Assembly: GCA_964623515.1 (NCBI GenBank)
Contig: CAZURV010000005.1
Coordinates: 1 to 64,000, forward strand
Source: RUG714 sp964623515
Lineage (GTDB): Bacteria; Bacillota; Clostridia; Oscillospirales; Acutalibacteraceae
DNA: 64,000 nucleotides
Reading direction: 5' to 3'
Notes under the pieces: generated by a model
Database searches by the model: none
Seen by the model: the letters and a program-made list of their open reading frames with translations, nothing else
What the model was told of the DNA's origin: nothing
Shown here: positions 16,130-23,964 of the stretch, in pieces
Layout: each line of letters begins with the position of its first letter
How positions within the stretch are numbered: the first letter of the stretch is position 1
Program-made: the position numbers and the translations under genes

Positions 16130-16270
16130 TTACGCAAACGGGTCAGTTACATCGTTGTCGTCCGGATCGGTTGTAAGTGCAATACTGGTTAAGATTATGT
16201 CTTCCGTGCTAAACAGTCTGATATCTAATTCTGGCTCATTATAAATTTTCAGCTTTTCTGGGAATTCCAC
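16130..16270 (-). CDS. Micropeptide 2, 46 residues, paralogue of micropeptide 1
   Basis: A GTG-start frame (16268-16270) preceded by AAAGGCAGG, ending at TAA (16130-16132). The sequence keeps the KLKIYxEPELDIRLFS core, EDIILTSI and the tail TTDPDDNDVTDPF, ending in Ala rather than Asp-Trp. Differences from micropeptide 1 are mostly conservative substitutions, so both copies look under selection. It has its own extended -10 promoter; I see no obvious terminator before the downstream spoVAD gene on the same strand. Confidence 0.7.
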   Translation of the reverse strand: MEFPEKLKIYNEPELDIRLFSTEDIILTSIALTTDPDDNDVTDPFA

Positions 16271-16301
16271 TGACAAACCTGCCTTTCTAATAATCAAATA
16301 T

Positions 16302-16331
16302 ATAATAGCATAGACGATATAAATCGGTCAA
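16302..16331 (-). promoter_or_regulatory. Promoter of micropeptide gene 2
   Basis: On the minus strand TTGACC (16326-16331), an 18-base spacer ending TATGC, and TATTAT (16302-16307). The arrangement parallels the promoter of gene 1. Confidence 0.7.
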
Positions 16332-16495
16332 GTCTTTTATTTCTATTTTAAGATTTTTTCAAAAAAGATTTTGAAAAAAAATATAATGACTTCAGTATAT
16401 GGAATAGGATTATGCAAACGATAATCTTTTTTACACTTTCCAGCATCGTCATACATTTAAACAAAACGTTTGCTTTTTTGATAGCTTTCAAACTT

Positions 16496-17515
16496 TTATT
16501 CATCGTTATTTCCTTTCAGAATAATTCCGTGCGCTACGGACGGAATACTTTCTTTTTGTTTAACTGTTGTCGGGGAAAGCAAAGCTCCCGTTGCCACGAA
16601 CATAATTCTTTTCATTTCTCCGCTTTCCAATTTGTTCATAAAGCGTGAACACATAACCGACGCGGAACATCCGCATCCGCTTCCGCCTGCGTGTACGTCC
16701 TGCTTTTCTCTGTCATATATCAGCTTTCCGCAGTCCGTATGCTGTTCGGAAATATCTATTCCGTATTCTTTGGAAATAAATTCAAACAAAATATCCGAAC
16801 CTACAAAACCGAGATCACCCGTTATAATGGCGTCAAAATCATCGGATGTTTCTCCGAGATCCTCCAAAAATTCCGCTATGGTGTTTGCCGCGGCAGGAGC
16901 CATGGCGGCGCCCATATTGTTGGAGTCTGTAATTCCGAGATCTTTAATTTTACCGATATGAGAAGCTTCAACGCTTATATGCCCGCAGTTCCGTTCAAGA
17001 ATTGCCGCGCCTGCGCCCGTAACGGTCCATTGTGCAGTGGGAGGCCTTACGCCTCCGTATTCAATCGGAAAACGAAACTGCCTTTCACTGGAACAGAAAT
17101 GAGAGCAAGTTGCCGCCATTACTCTGCTTCCGCATTCGCTTTCCAGGAAGTTAGACGCATTTATCATGCTCAGCGCCATCGTTGAACAAGCTCCGTAAAG
17201 TCCTACAACAGGAACACCGTTTTCCCGGAATGCAAAAGATGAACCTATGCATTGGCTTAGCAAATCTCCGGTAAATATGCAGTCGAGATCGCTCCAAACA
17301 TATTTTCCCTTTCCCAGTGCTGTTTCCGCTGTATAGAGTATGAGCTTGCTTTCGCTTTTTTCCCAGCTTTCTTCACCGAGTGTCGTATCGGTGAAGATTT
17401 GATCAAATTCCGCGGACAGGGGACCTTCTCCTTCTTTTTTCCCCGCGCACGCCGCCCATGTTATTATTGTTGGATTATTATTATAAATGATCGAGTTTCC
17501 TTTTCTTTTTGCCAT
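16496..17515 (-). CDS. spoVAD: Stage V sporulation protein AD
   Basis: A 339-residue thiolase-fold protein of the SpoVAD family. Recognisable blocks include YGACSTMALSM, SHFCSSERQFRFP, the GGVRPPTAQWTVTGAGAAIL stretch and HAGGSGCGCSASV. SpoVAD binds dipicolinic acid for transfer from mother cell to forespore. ATG 17515 shares its A with the TGA of spoVAC, so the two are translationally coupled. It should be transcribed in the forespore (known for the family). Confidence 0.94.
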   Translation of the reverse strand: MAKRKGNSIIYNNNPTIITWAACAGKKEGEGPLSAEFDQIFTDTTLGEESWEKSESKLILYTAETALGKGKYVWSDLDCIFTGDLLSQCIGSSFAFRENGVPVVGLYGACSTMALSMINASNFLESECGSRVMAATCSHFCSSERQFRFPIEYGGVRPPTAQWTVTGAGAAILERNCGHISVEASHIGKIKDLGITDSNNMGAAMAPAAANTIAEFLEDLGETSDDFDAIITGDLGFVGSDILFEFISKEYGIDISEQHTDCGKLIYDREKQDVHAGGSGCGCSASVMCSRFMNKLESGEMKRIMFVATGALLSPTTVKQKESIPSVAHGIILKGNNDE

Positions 17516-17967
17516 CAGAAAATCACCCCGCAAAGATAGTAGATAACTCCGTAAACAGAAGCCGCAAGGGTTCCGTAAACGATAACAGGGCCTGCTATCG
17601 TGAAAATTTGCGCGCCGGTCCCGAGTATTTTTCCCTCTGGTTTGTTATCAAGAGCCGGGGAAACCACGGCGTTTGCAAATCCCGTAATCGGAACAAGTGT
17701 TCCCGCACCGCCGAAGCGCGCAATGTTGTCATATATTCCGAAACCGGTTAATACTGCACTGATAACAACGAGCGTTACGGAAACGAGAAGTCTTGCGCTA
17801 TCTTCGTCAGCTCCCAGACAGGAATATAATTTAAAAAAGCATTCCCCGAGTGTACATATGATTCCGCCTGTGAGCCATGCTTTAAAAAAGTTTTTAATTT
17901 TTTTTGACGGAGGCGAAACCTTGTCCGTCATATCACTGTATTCTTTTCGTGTAATTGACAAAAGCAT
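17515..17967 (-). CDS. spoVAC: Stage V sporulation protein AC
   Basis: A 150-residue membrane protein with four hydrophobic segments. The motif GAGTLVPITGFANAVVSPALDNKPEG is split across the family signature (PITGFAN..). SpoVAC is a mechanosensitive channel-like subunit of the dipicolinate channel. ATG 17967 has GAAAGGAGAA directly upstream; frames further upstream are unsupported. It overlaps spoVAD by one base. Confidence 0.94.
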   Translation of the reverse strand: MLLSITRKEYSDMTDKVSPPSKKIKNFFKAWLTGGIICTLGECFFKLYSCLGADEDSARLLVSVTLVVISAVLTGFGIYDNIARFGGAGTLVPITGFANAVVSPALDNKPEGKILGTGAQIFTIAGPVIVYGTLAASVYGVIYYLCGVIF

Positions 17968-18264
17968 TTCTCCTTTCTCTTGCCATTTTTGAAATTCAGT
18001 GTTATAAAGAAGTCGTTGGGGTGGTGGCAAGCCCACCCTCCGACTTTTTCCGACTGGCTCTGCTTTTGCAGTGCCTTTTATTTTTCCTCGTTTGTGAGGG
18101 TTCGAACTGAAAGTTGAATCTGATAAAATAAAATTTTTATTGATTATTCGTTTTTTATAGCAGATTTAAACCGACAGCCTGTATTTATTATTTTTTATTG
18201 CTTGCACATTTATTCATATAAACGTGTAATTCGGTTATGATAAATAATGAGAGAAGGGATTTAA
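17968..18264. other. Divergent intergenic region between spoVAC and spoVAE
   Basis: About 300 bases without a gene. Both spoVA units must be driven from here by forespore sigma factors. A TTCATATAAA box at about 18212-18221 is near the sigma-G -10 pattern for spoVAE, but I cannot assign a matching -35 with confidence. A GGTGGTGGCAAGCCCACC hairpin lies at about 18018-18036. Confidence 0.35.
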
Positions 18265-18618
18265 ATGAGTTTTTTATATGCTTTTTTAATCGGCGGAGCA
18301 GTATGTGCTGTCGGACAGATTTTGATAGATTTAACCAAACTCACGCCGGCGCGTATTCTTGTCATTTATGTTGTGGCGGGAGTTGTTTTGGGCGCGCTCG
18401 GAGTTTATGAACCTTTGATTGAATTTGCGGGAGCGGGAGCAACGGTTCCGCTTACCGGATTTGGTGCAAATATGGTAAAAGGCGTAAAGGAAGCCGTGGA
18501 TACGGACGGACTGCTCGGAGCGTTGACAGGCCCGCTTACGGCTGCTGCGGCGGGAATCATGGCGGCAATTATATGCGGCGTTGCGGTTTCCTGCATAGCG
18601 CATCCGAAAGATAAATAG
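18265..18618 (+). CDS. spoVAE: Stage V sporulation protein AE (SpoVAEb type)
   Basis: A 117-residue membrane protein with three or four helices and the SpoVAE signature GAGATVPLTGFGANMVKGVKEAV (core PLTGFG). It is a subunit of the dipicolinate channel. GAGAAGGGA lies before ATG 18265. In most spore formers it follows spoVAD directly. Here it is transcribed divergently from spoVAC-spoVAD, so the locus is split by an inversion. Confidence 0.9.
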   Translation: MSFLYAFLIGGAVCAVGQILIDLTKLTPARILVIYVVAGVVLGALGVYEPLIEFAGAGATVPLTGFGANMVKGVKEAVDTDGLLGALTGPLTAAAAGIMAAIICGVAVSCIAHPKDK

Positions 18619-18628
18619 AAGGGTGCTG

Positions 18629-18770
18629 ATTTAAATCGGAGCAGTGCTCCATCAAGTCCGTTTGAAACGGGGTTTCGCTCCTCAGGATTTCAGCGGGAGA
18701 TTATCGCTCTCACTGAATCCTGAAAGGATCCCTGCCGCCTAAAAGGCGGATATAGGCGAATAGGTTATAA
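18629..18770 (-). repeat. Dispersed multi-hairpin repeat, type A, inverted copy
   Basis: Read on the minus strand it starts TATAACCTATTCGCC, carries CCGCCT..AGGCGG and the CAG(T/C)G(A/G)GAG hairpin, lacks much of the third and fourth hairpins, and ends GGAGCACTGCTCCGATTTAAA. It begins about ten bases after the spoVAE stop. Confidence 0.8.
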
Positions 18771-18803
18771 AAATGCGTATTCCTAATGGAATACGCATTT
18801 TTT
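18771..18803 (+). terminator. Terminator downstream of spoVAE
   Basis: AAATGCGTATTCC (18771-18783) pairs with GGAATACGCATTT (18788-18800), loop TAAT, followed by TTTG. It lies beyond the inverted repeat copy, so the spoVAE transcript would include the antisense of the repeat. Confidence 0.85.
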
Positions 18804-18887
18804 GAACACTGCTGTTTTCGAAAAATCATACAGTATAGCATGTCGTTCAATTTTGTGGTGTTTTTTCCGTTTGTCTTTCAGTCGCTT

Positions 18888-18923
18888 AAAAAAACAGACC
18901 GCCGGATATTCCGATGGTCTGTT
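18888..18923 (-). terminator. Terminator of the 18942-19175 gene
   Basis: AACAGACC (18893-18900) pairs with GGTCTGTT (18916-18923), with an inner CCGG/TCCG pair. On the minus strand a TTTTTTT tract follows. Confidence 0.85.
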
Positions 18924-18941
18924 ATTTGTTAAAATGTTTTT

Positions 18942-19175
18942 TTAGTTTTCTTCTTCTGCGTCTGCAATAGAATCCTCAGTCATTTCTTCAACGTCTCCGT
19001 CGTAAAGCTCACAGCCTTCACATGATTCAGCGTCGCAGTCGAAACAATCAAAATCATCACAATCAGATTCGCACTTCACGAATTTTTTTACAATGAAATA
19101 TGTTGCGGCGGCGATAGCTGCAAGTGCAACAACAGCGCCTACGATGGATAAAGCGAGTTTAATGGTTTTGTCCAT
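18942..19175 (-). CDS. Small single-pass membrane protein with an acidic, Cys-rich tail
   Basis: A 77-residue protein. One membrane helix (about residues 7-30) is followed by a KK charge cluster. The tail has six cysteines in CESDCDDFDCFDCDAESCEGC and then many Asp/Glu. GGAGGTGC precedes ATG 19175, and it has its own strong promoter and terminator, so it is a real monocistronic gene. Cysteine spacing (CX4CX4CX2CX4CX2C) could bind a metal or form disulfides. I recognise no family. Confidence 0.8.
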   Translation of the reverse strand: MDKTIKLALSIVGAVVALAAIAAATYFIVKKFVKCESDCDDFDCFDCDAESCEGCELYDGDVEEMTEDSIADAEEEN

Positions 19176-19205
19176 TGGAATGCACCTCCGTTTATTTGTA
19201 TTTTA

Positions 19206-19234
19206 ATTATATACCATTATTTAGCTTATGTCAA
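19206..19234 (-). promoter_or_regulatory. Promoter of the small Cys-rich membrane protein gene
   Basis: On the minus strand TTGACA (19229-19234), 17-base spacer, TATAAT (19206-19211): a consensus sigma-A promoter 31 bases before the start codon. Confidence 0.9.
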
Positions 19235-19283
19235 TTCATAAAAGTGGATTTCAATATATTATTATTTCTAAAAATGAGAAATT

Positions 19284-19458
19284 TATAACCTATTCGCCGA
19301 TGAACCCCGCCTTTTAGGCGGCGGAGTCCATTTCGGAATTTCAGCGGGAGTGACAATCTCCCACTGAAACCCTGAGGAGCGAACGCTCCCTGCGCAGGTT
19401 GCAATCGTTCGCAAACCCCGTTTCAAGTGAGCTTGATGGAGCACTGCTCCGATTTAAA
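19284..19458 (+). repeat. Dispersed multi-hairpin repeat, type A, full length
   Basis: TATAACCTATTCGCCGATG at the 5' end and GATTTAAA at the 3' end. Hairpins: CCGCCT-TTT-AGGCGG, CAGCGGGAG..CTCCCACTG (one mismatch), GGAGCG-AA-CGCTCC, a TCAAG(T/C)-GA-GCTTGA hairpin and GGAGC-ACT-GCTCC. It lies upstream of the small membrane protein gene and reads away from it. Confidence 0.9.
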
Positions 19459-19462
19459 CTTA

Positions 19463-19612
19463 GGCAAAAATATTCACCTCTTTCTAAGGCGGCAACTCCG
19501 TTTTCAAAATCAGCGGCAGGATAATTCCTCTCTGATTGCTCAGAAAACTAAGGCAGTTCGTTGCCGCATTGCATAAGTGGGACAAGCCCCTTTATTGGAC
19601 AAGATTTGACCA
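19463..19612 (+). repeat. Dispersed repeat, type B
   Basis: It starts near TATTCACCTCTTTCTAAGGC and continues with CCGTTTTCAAAATCAG, CCTCTCTGATTGCTCAGA and GTTGCCGCATTGCATAAG. This body is shared with 19774-19917, 26561-26699 and, more weakly, 63602-63720. It abuts the type A copy. Confidence 0.65.
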
Positions 19613-19705
19613 TAATTTAAAGATGATTTCTGTTACTGTTAAAATTTCTTTGAATTTTGGTACGTTTTATATCTTTTTCTATGTAAAGAAAAAAATAAAT
19701 ACATC

Positions 19706-19734
19706 TTGAAGAAACATCATTTCTTTAGTATAAT
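19706..19734 (+). promoter_or_regulatory. Promoter of the pseudokinase-clp unit
   Basis: TTGAAG (19706-19711), 17-base spacer, TATAAT (19729-19734). The start codon is about 240 bases downstream and a type B repeat copy lies between, so the repeat would be transcribed in the 5' leader. Confidence 0.75.
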
Positions 19735-19773
19735 ATAATATATATAGTCATTTTATGTCGATGATAGAATGGA

Positions 19774-19917
19774 TATAAGCTATTCGCCAATCTCCCCGCC
19801 TATTAGGCGGCGGATTTGTTTTCAAAAATCAGAGAAGGATATATAAGTTTTCTCTGATTCTTCAGACAGTGAATGTTGCTCTTGTCACGTTGCATAATGG
19901 GGAATCCCATTATTGTA
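19774..19917 (+). repeat. Dispersed repeat, type B, in the pseudokinase leader
   Basis: It starts TATAAGCTATTCGCC, has CCGCCT-ATT-AGGCGG, then TTTTCAAAAATCAGAGAAGG..TTCTCTGATTCTTCAGACAG and a last hairpin AATGGGGAATCCCATT. It lies in sense orientation between the promoter at 19706 and the gene at 19977. Confidence 0.8.
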
Positions 19918-19976
19918 ACCAAACCGTGATAGATTATGATTCCGCCGATTAAAAATCGGTTTCGGAGGCTAAAATT

Positions 19977-21608
19977 TTGGATTATAGAAATTATTGTATG
20001 AATTGTATGAGAAAAACCGACGGCGCAGACGTATGCCCGTTTTGCGGTTTCAGCGGCGCCGGACTGCAGAGGCTTCCGTTCCTTCCTGCGGGCGTATTGG
20101 TGGCAGAGAGATATCTTATCGGGCGGAAACTCGGCTCCAACGGAGACGGCGCTACATACATTGGTTATGATACGCATGAAAAATCGCCTGTTATTATCCG
20201 TGAATTTATACCTGAAACCCTTATAGGAAGAGGCGAAAATCTTCAGCTTTTTCCGATTTCGGGGTTTACCGATGAATTTAATGCTTGCTATGATGATTTT
20301 ATTGAACTTTGGAGAGGTCTTGCCAAAGCGCGGGAGCTTTCCGGCATTATGTCGGTATATGATATTGTTGAGGATTACGGAACGGTTTTTGTTATCAGCG
20401 AATATATAGAAACCATTACTCTGCGTGATTATCTTCAGGCACAGCCTGATGGGAGACTGCCGTGGGAAGAAATACGGCGGTTGTTTATGCCGATACTTTC
20501 TACGCTGGAAGAGCTACACCGAATGGGAATTGTTCACGGTTGTCTTTCTCCCAATTCTCTCCGCGCCTGCAAGGACGGCAGACTGCGCCTTTTTGAATTC
20601 AGCATTGCCGAAGTACGTACAACAGGCGGCATTCTTCCTTGCGCGATACCACCGGGCTTTGCCGCGGCGGAACAGTATTCGGAGAATGATACAATCGGTC
20701 CGTGGAGCGATGTGTATTCATTCTGCGCGAATATTTACCGTGCCCTGACGGGAATTGTTCTGCCCGAAGCACCTGCTCGGGCGAACAACGAGCAACTTGA
20801 TTTTCCGGAATCCGTTATCGACAATACTCCGGATTATGTTATACGCGCCTTATGGAATGGGCTTCGGGTGAATGCACGCCTGCGTATCAAATCGTTGCAG
20901 AACCTTCATTCGCAACTGTCCGGAGTTAAGATGAAGATAGCTGAAGAAACAACACCTGAAGCAAAGGATTTCTCCAAAACACAAGAGGAAGCGCCGAAAA
21001 AGAAACATACCGGACTTATTATTTTCATTGTCATTTTCCTGATTTTGGTTGTGGCCGCCGCACTCGGTCTGACAGTCTTTAGGGATAATGTAAACGAACT
21101 TTTAGGCATCACAGAGACGCAGCTTGATTCTGATGAATTTACCACGACTTCCGAACTGGTGGATGTCCCTGATTTTACTGCACAGAATATGACTGAGGAG
21201 CAGATTTCTTCAGACGCTGTTTGGAATGAAAATTTTCATATTGTTTTTGAATACGGGGAAAGCGAGAAAACGGAAATCGGATATGTTTACGATCAATCCA
21301 TCGAAGCCGGAAAAATCGTCAACAAAGGAACAAAAATCGTTTTATATATATGCAGCGGACGGCCGCAAATTAATTTGCCGGATGTTGTCGGAATGGAGGC
21401 GGACGCCGCAAAAGAAAGACTTGTAAAGCTCGGATTCAAGGTATCGACTGTTTCGGTTGAAAATGACGGAACCGGTCAGCCGGATGTTGTTAAAGAAATA
21501 AACCGTGAACCTTTGCAGGATTATGAATACGGAACGGAAATTATCCTGAGTGTATGGGGAAAAAGCTCTTCTTCAGATACAACTTCTTCCACATCCGCCC
21601 AGGAATAA
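19977..21608 (+). CDS. Membrane-anchored PASTA pseudokinase with N-terminal zinc ribbon
   Basis: A 543-residue protein. C7, C10, C20 and C23 form a zinc ribbon. A Ser/Thr kinase-like domain spans about 43-315, but key residues are replaced: the VAIK-region lysine appears as Arg in IIREFIP, HRD is H187-G188-C189, and DFG is E207-F208-S209. It should therefore not catalyse phosphotransfer. A membrane helix (about 345-368) is followed by two PASTA-like repeats, which in PrkC-type kinases bind peptidoglycan or lipid II. TTG 19977 has CGGAGG eight bases upstream. The ClpC-like gene follows after about 80 bases. It may be a wall-sensing scaffold (inference). Confidence 0.85.
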   Translation: MDYRNYCMNCMRKTDGADVCPFCGFSGAGLQRLPFLPAGVLVAERYLIGRKLGSNGDGATYIGYDTHEKSPVIIREFIPETLIGRGENLQLFPISGFTDEFNACYDDFIELWRGLAKARELSGIMSVYDIVEDYGTVFVISEYIETITLRDYLQAQPDGRLPWEEIRRLFMPILSTLEELHRMGIVHGCLSPNSLRACKDGRLRLFEFSIAEVRTTGGILPCAIPPGFAAAEQYSENDTIGPWSDVYSFCANIYRALTGIVLPEAPARANNEQLDFPESVIDNTPDYVIRALWNGLRVNARLRIKSLQNLHSQLSGVKMKIAEETTPEAKDFSKTQEEAPKKKHTGLIIFIVIFLILVVAAALGLTVFRDNVNELLGITETQLDSDEFTTTSELVDVPDFTAQNMTEEQISSDAVWNENFHIVFEYGESEKTEIGYVYDQSIEAGKIVNKGTKIVLYICSGRPQINLPDVVGMEADAAKERLVKLGFKVSTVSVENDGTGQPDVVKEINREPLQDYEYGTEIILSVWGKSSSSDTTSSTSAQE

Positions 21609-21690
21609 CAAAAATTTAATCAACAGAATAAATACCCTGCATTCAGTCATATACTAATCAATGATAAAGGCTGAATCAGAGGTATTTTTT

Positions 21691-23952
21691 ATGTTTAAAT
21701 ATGATAATTTTACAGCAAGCGCAAACCGTTCGTTAAACCTTGCCGCCGAAAGCGCGGGTAAAATGGGGCACACCTATATAGGCAGCGAGCATATTCTGCT
21801 CGGTTTAGTCAGTGAAGGTTCAGGCGTGGCATTTGCGGAACTTAACGCGAAAAATGTGAGCGTGCGCAATGTGCGTGACATGATTAAAAATACGGTTGGA
21901 ATCGGTTCGCCTACAATTTTGACCAAAGATGATTTAACACCTAAAGCAAAAATCATTATTGAAAATTCAAATCAGCGGGCAAAGGGTTCTTTCAGAAATA
22001 CGGTGGGAACGGAGCATCTTCTGCTTTCTCTTGTGGCTGAAGCGGAATGTATGGGGGCAAAAATACTGCGCAGTCTGAAAGTGAGCGCCGCAGAGATCGT
22101 CAGTGACTTGCTTACATGCCAAGAAAGCGAGATGGGAAGAAGCGCTTCACGCCATAAAAAAGATATCAAAGCGCCGTCTCTGCTTTTAAAGCACGGCAGG
22201 GATCTTACAGAGATGGCATCAGTTGGGGAAATAGACGGTGTTATCGGCAGGGAAAAAGAAATTGAAAGAACCATAAGGATACTTTCAAGGCGCACAAAAA
22301 ACAATCCCTGTCTTATCGGAGATCCTGGAGTCGGAAAAACAGCGATTGCAGAGGGGCTGGCATATCTGATTGAGCAGGGTAAAGTGCCTGAAACTCTGAT
22401 CGGGAAAAGAATTATTGCTTTGGACCTCACAAGCGTTGTTGCAGGCACTAAGTATAGGGGCGATTTTGAGGAACGTGTCAAGCAGATTATGGAGGAAACG
22501 AAAAAGACCGGAAATATCATTCTGTTTATTGATGAAATGCATAATCTGATAGGCACGGGTTCAGCGGAGGGCGCAGTGGATGCCGCAAATATCCTGAAAC
22601 CTGCGCTCGCACGCGGTGAAATTCAGATGATAGGCGCAACAACGATTGAAGAGTACAGAAAGAATATTGAAAAGGACAGCGCACTCGAGCGCCGTTTCCA
22701 GCCGATACATGTTGAAGAACCGACAAGAAGCGAAACCTTGCGGATTCTTAAGGGAATAAAAGGTAAATATGAAAAACATCATAACGTCATTTTTGCCGAT
22801 GCCGCATTGGAAGCGGCAGTTGATTTATCCGTGCGCTATATAACGGACCGCTTTTTGCCGGATAAAGCCATAGATTTAATGGATGAAGCGGCCAGCGAAT
22901 GTGAAATAAAGGGCAGATCGGGCGTTGGCAGATACGTTAAAAGCGAAGATATAGCCTTTATTGTTTCGCAGTGGACCGGTGTCCCCGTAAGCGGTATTAA
23001 TGAAAATGAAAAGGATAAGCTGATAAATCTTGAAAGCAAACTGAAAGAAAATATAATCGGGCAGGACGAGGCAGTCGGCGCAGTTTCAAAATCCATCCGC
23101 AGGAGCAGGCTTGGAATCGGTAATGAATCCAGACCGATTGGCTCTTTCCTTTTTATAGGTTCAAGCGGAGTGGGGAAAACCGAACTTTCAAAGCTTTTGG
23201 CGAAAGCTGTTTTCGGCAAAGACGATTATCTGATAAAGTTTGATATGAGCGAATGTATGGAGAGCCATAGCGTATCCAAGCTGATAGGCGCGCCTCCCGG
23301 ATATGCGGGTTACGATGAAGGCGGACGTCTGACCGAGCAGGTGAGAAGAAAACCTTACAGTGTGGTTTTGTTTGATGAAATAGAGAAGGCGCATAAAGAT
23401 ATTTTTAATATTCTTTTAAGCATTCTTGAAGACGGAGAAATAACGGATTCGCTCGGCGTTCATATCAATTTTAAAAATACAATCATCATCATTACCAGTA
23501 ACGCCTGTTCGGATATCCTTGAAAAGAGGTTTTCGCTCGGATTCGCTCCCGGAAATACTTCGGAAATCAAAAAAGAGGTAAAATCACGCCTGAAAAAATT
23601 ATTCAGACCTGAGTTTTTAAACAGACTGGATGATATTATTCTCTTTAATAATCTTACCGGAGATGATTTAAAAAAAATAAGCAGAAAAATGCTGGAGGAA
23701 ACAGTAAAGCGAATTCAAAATACACTGAAAATCAAACTTGATTTTACGGATGAGCTTGTTGACGGAATCGCGGAAGCCGCAGAAAAGGAAAAATCAGGAG
23801 CAAGACCGGTGCGGGACGCCATCAGAAATAATGTTGAAGACGCTGTTTCGGATATGATACTCAACGGAATTATGGAGGCAGGCGGAAAATATACCGTTTC
23901 CTGGAATAAAAAGCAAATTCGATTACTTGACAGAAGCGGGATTTTGTTGTAA
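21691..23952 (+). CDS. ClpC-like AAA+ unfoldase lacking the M domain
   Basis: A 753-residue Hsp100. Residues 1-145 are a double Clp N domain. Two AAA+ modules follow, with Walker A GDPGVGKTA (about 209) and GSSGVGKTE (about 490) and Walker B FIDEMHN and LFDEIEK. Between the modules only about 30 residues lie before the QWTGVPV motif; canonical ClpC has a coiled-coil M/UVR domain there that binds adaptors such as MecA. RFSLGF in module 2 resembles the ClpP-docking loop. ATG 21691 (GAGGT upstream) is preferred to ATG 21661, which lacks a site. It is probably a ClpP partner with different control. Confidence 0.88.
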   Translation: MFKYDNFTASANRSLNLAAESAGKMGHTYIGSEHILLGLVSEGSGVAFAELNAKNVSVRNVRDMIKNTVGIGSPTILTKDDLTPKAKIIIENSNQRAKGSFRNTVGTEHLLLSLVAEAECMGAKILRSLKVSAAEIVSDLLTCQESEMGRSASRHKKDIKAPSLLLKHGRDLTEMASVGEIDGVIGREKEIERTIRILSRRTKNNPCLIGDPGVGKTAIAEGLAYLIEQGKVPETLIGKRIIALDLTSVVAGTKYRGDFEERVKQIMEETKKTGNIILFIDEMHNLIGTGSAEGAVDAANILKPALARGEIQMIGATTIEEYRKNIEKDSALERRFQPIHVEEPTRSETLRILKGIKGKYEKHHNVIFADAALEAAVDLSVRYITDRFLPDKAIDLMDEAASECEIKGRSGVGRYVKSEDIAFIVSQWTGVPVSGINENEKDKLINLESKLKENIIGQDEAVGAVSKSIRRSRLGIGNESRPIGSFLFIGSSGVGKTELSKLLAKAVFGKDDYLIKFDMSECMESHSVSKLIGAPPGYAGYDEGGRLTEQVRRKPYSVVLFDEIEKAHKDIFNILLSILEDGEITDSLGVHINFKNTIIIITSNACSDILEKRFSLGFAPGNTSEIKKEVKSRLKKLFRPEFLNRLDDIILFNNLTGDDLKKISRKMLEETVKRIQNTLKIKLDFTDELVDGIAEAAEKEKSGARPVRDAIRNNVEDAVSDMILNGIMEAGGKYTVSWNKKQIRLLDRSGILL

Positions 23953-23964
23953 CATATAATTATT

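Noticed and set aside
16412..17185. Plus-strand frames of 78-164 codons across spoVAD
   Set aside because: They are antisense to spoVAD, which is well supported by motifs and coupling to spoVAC.
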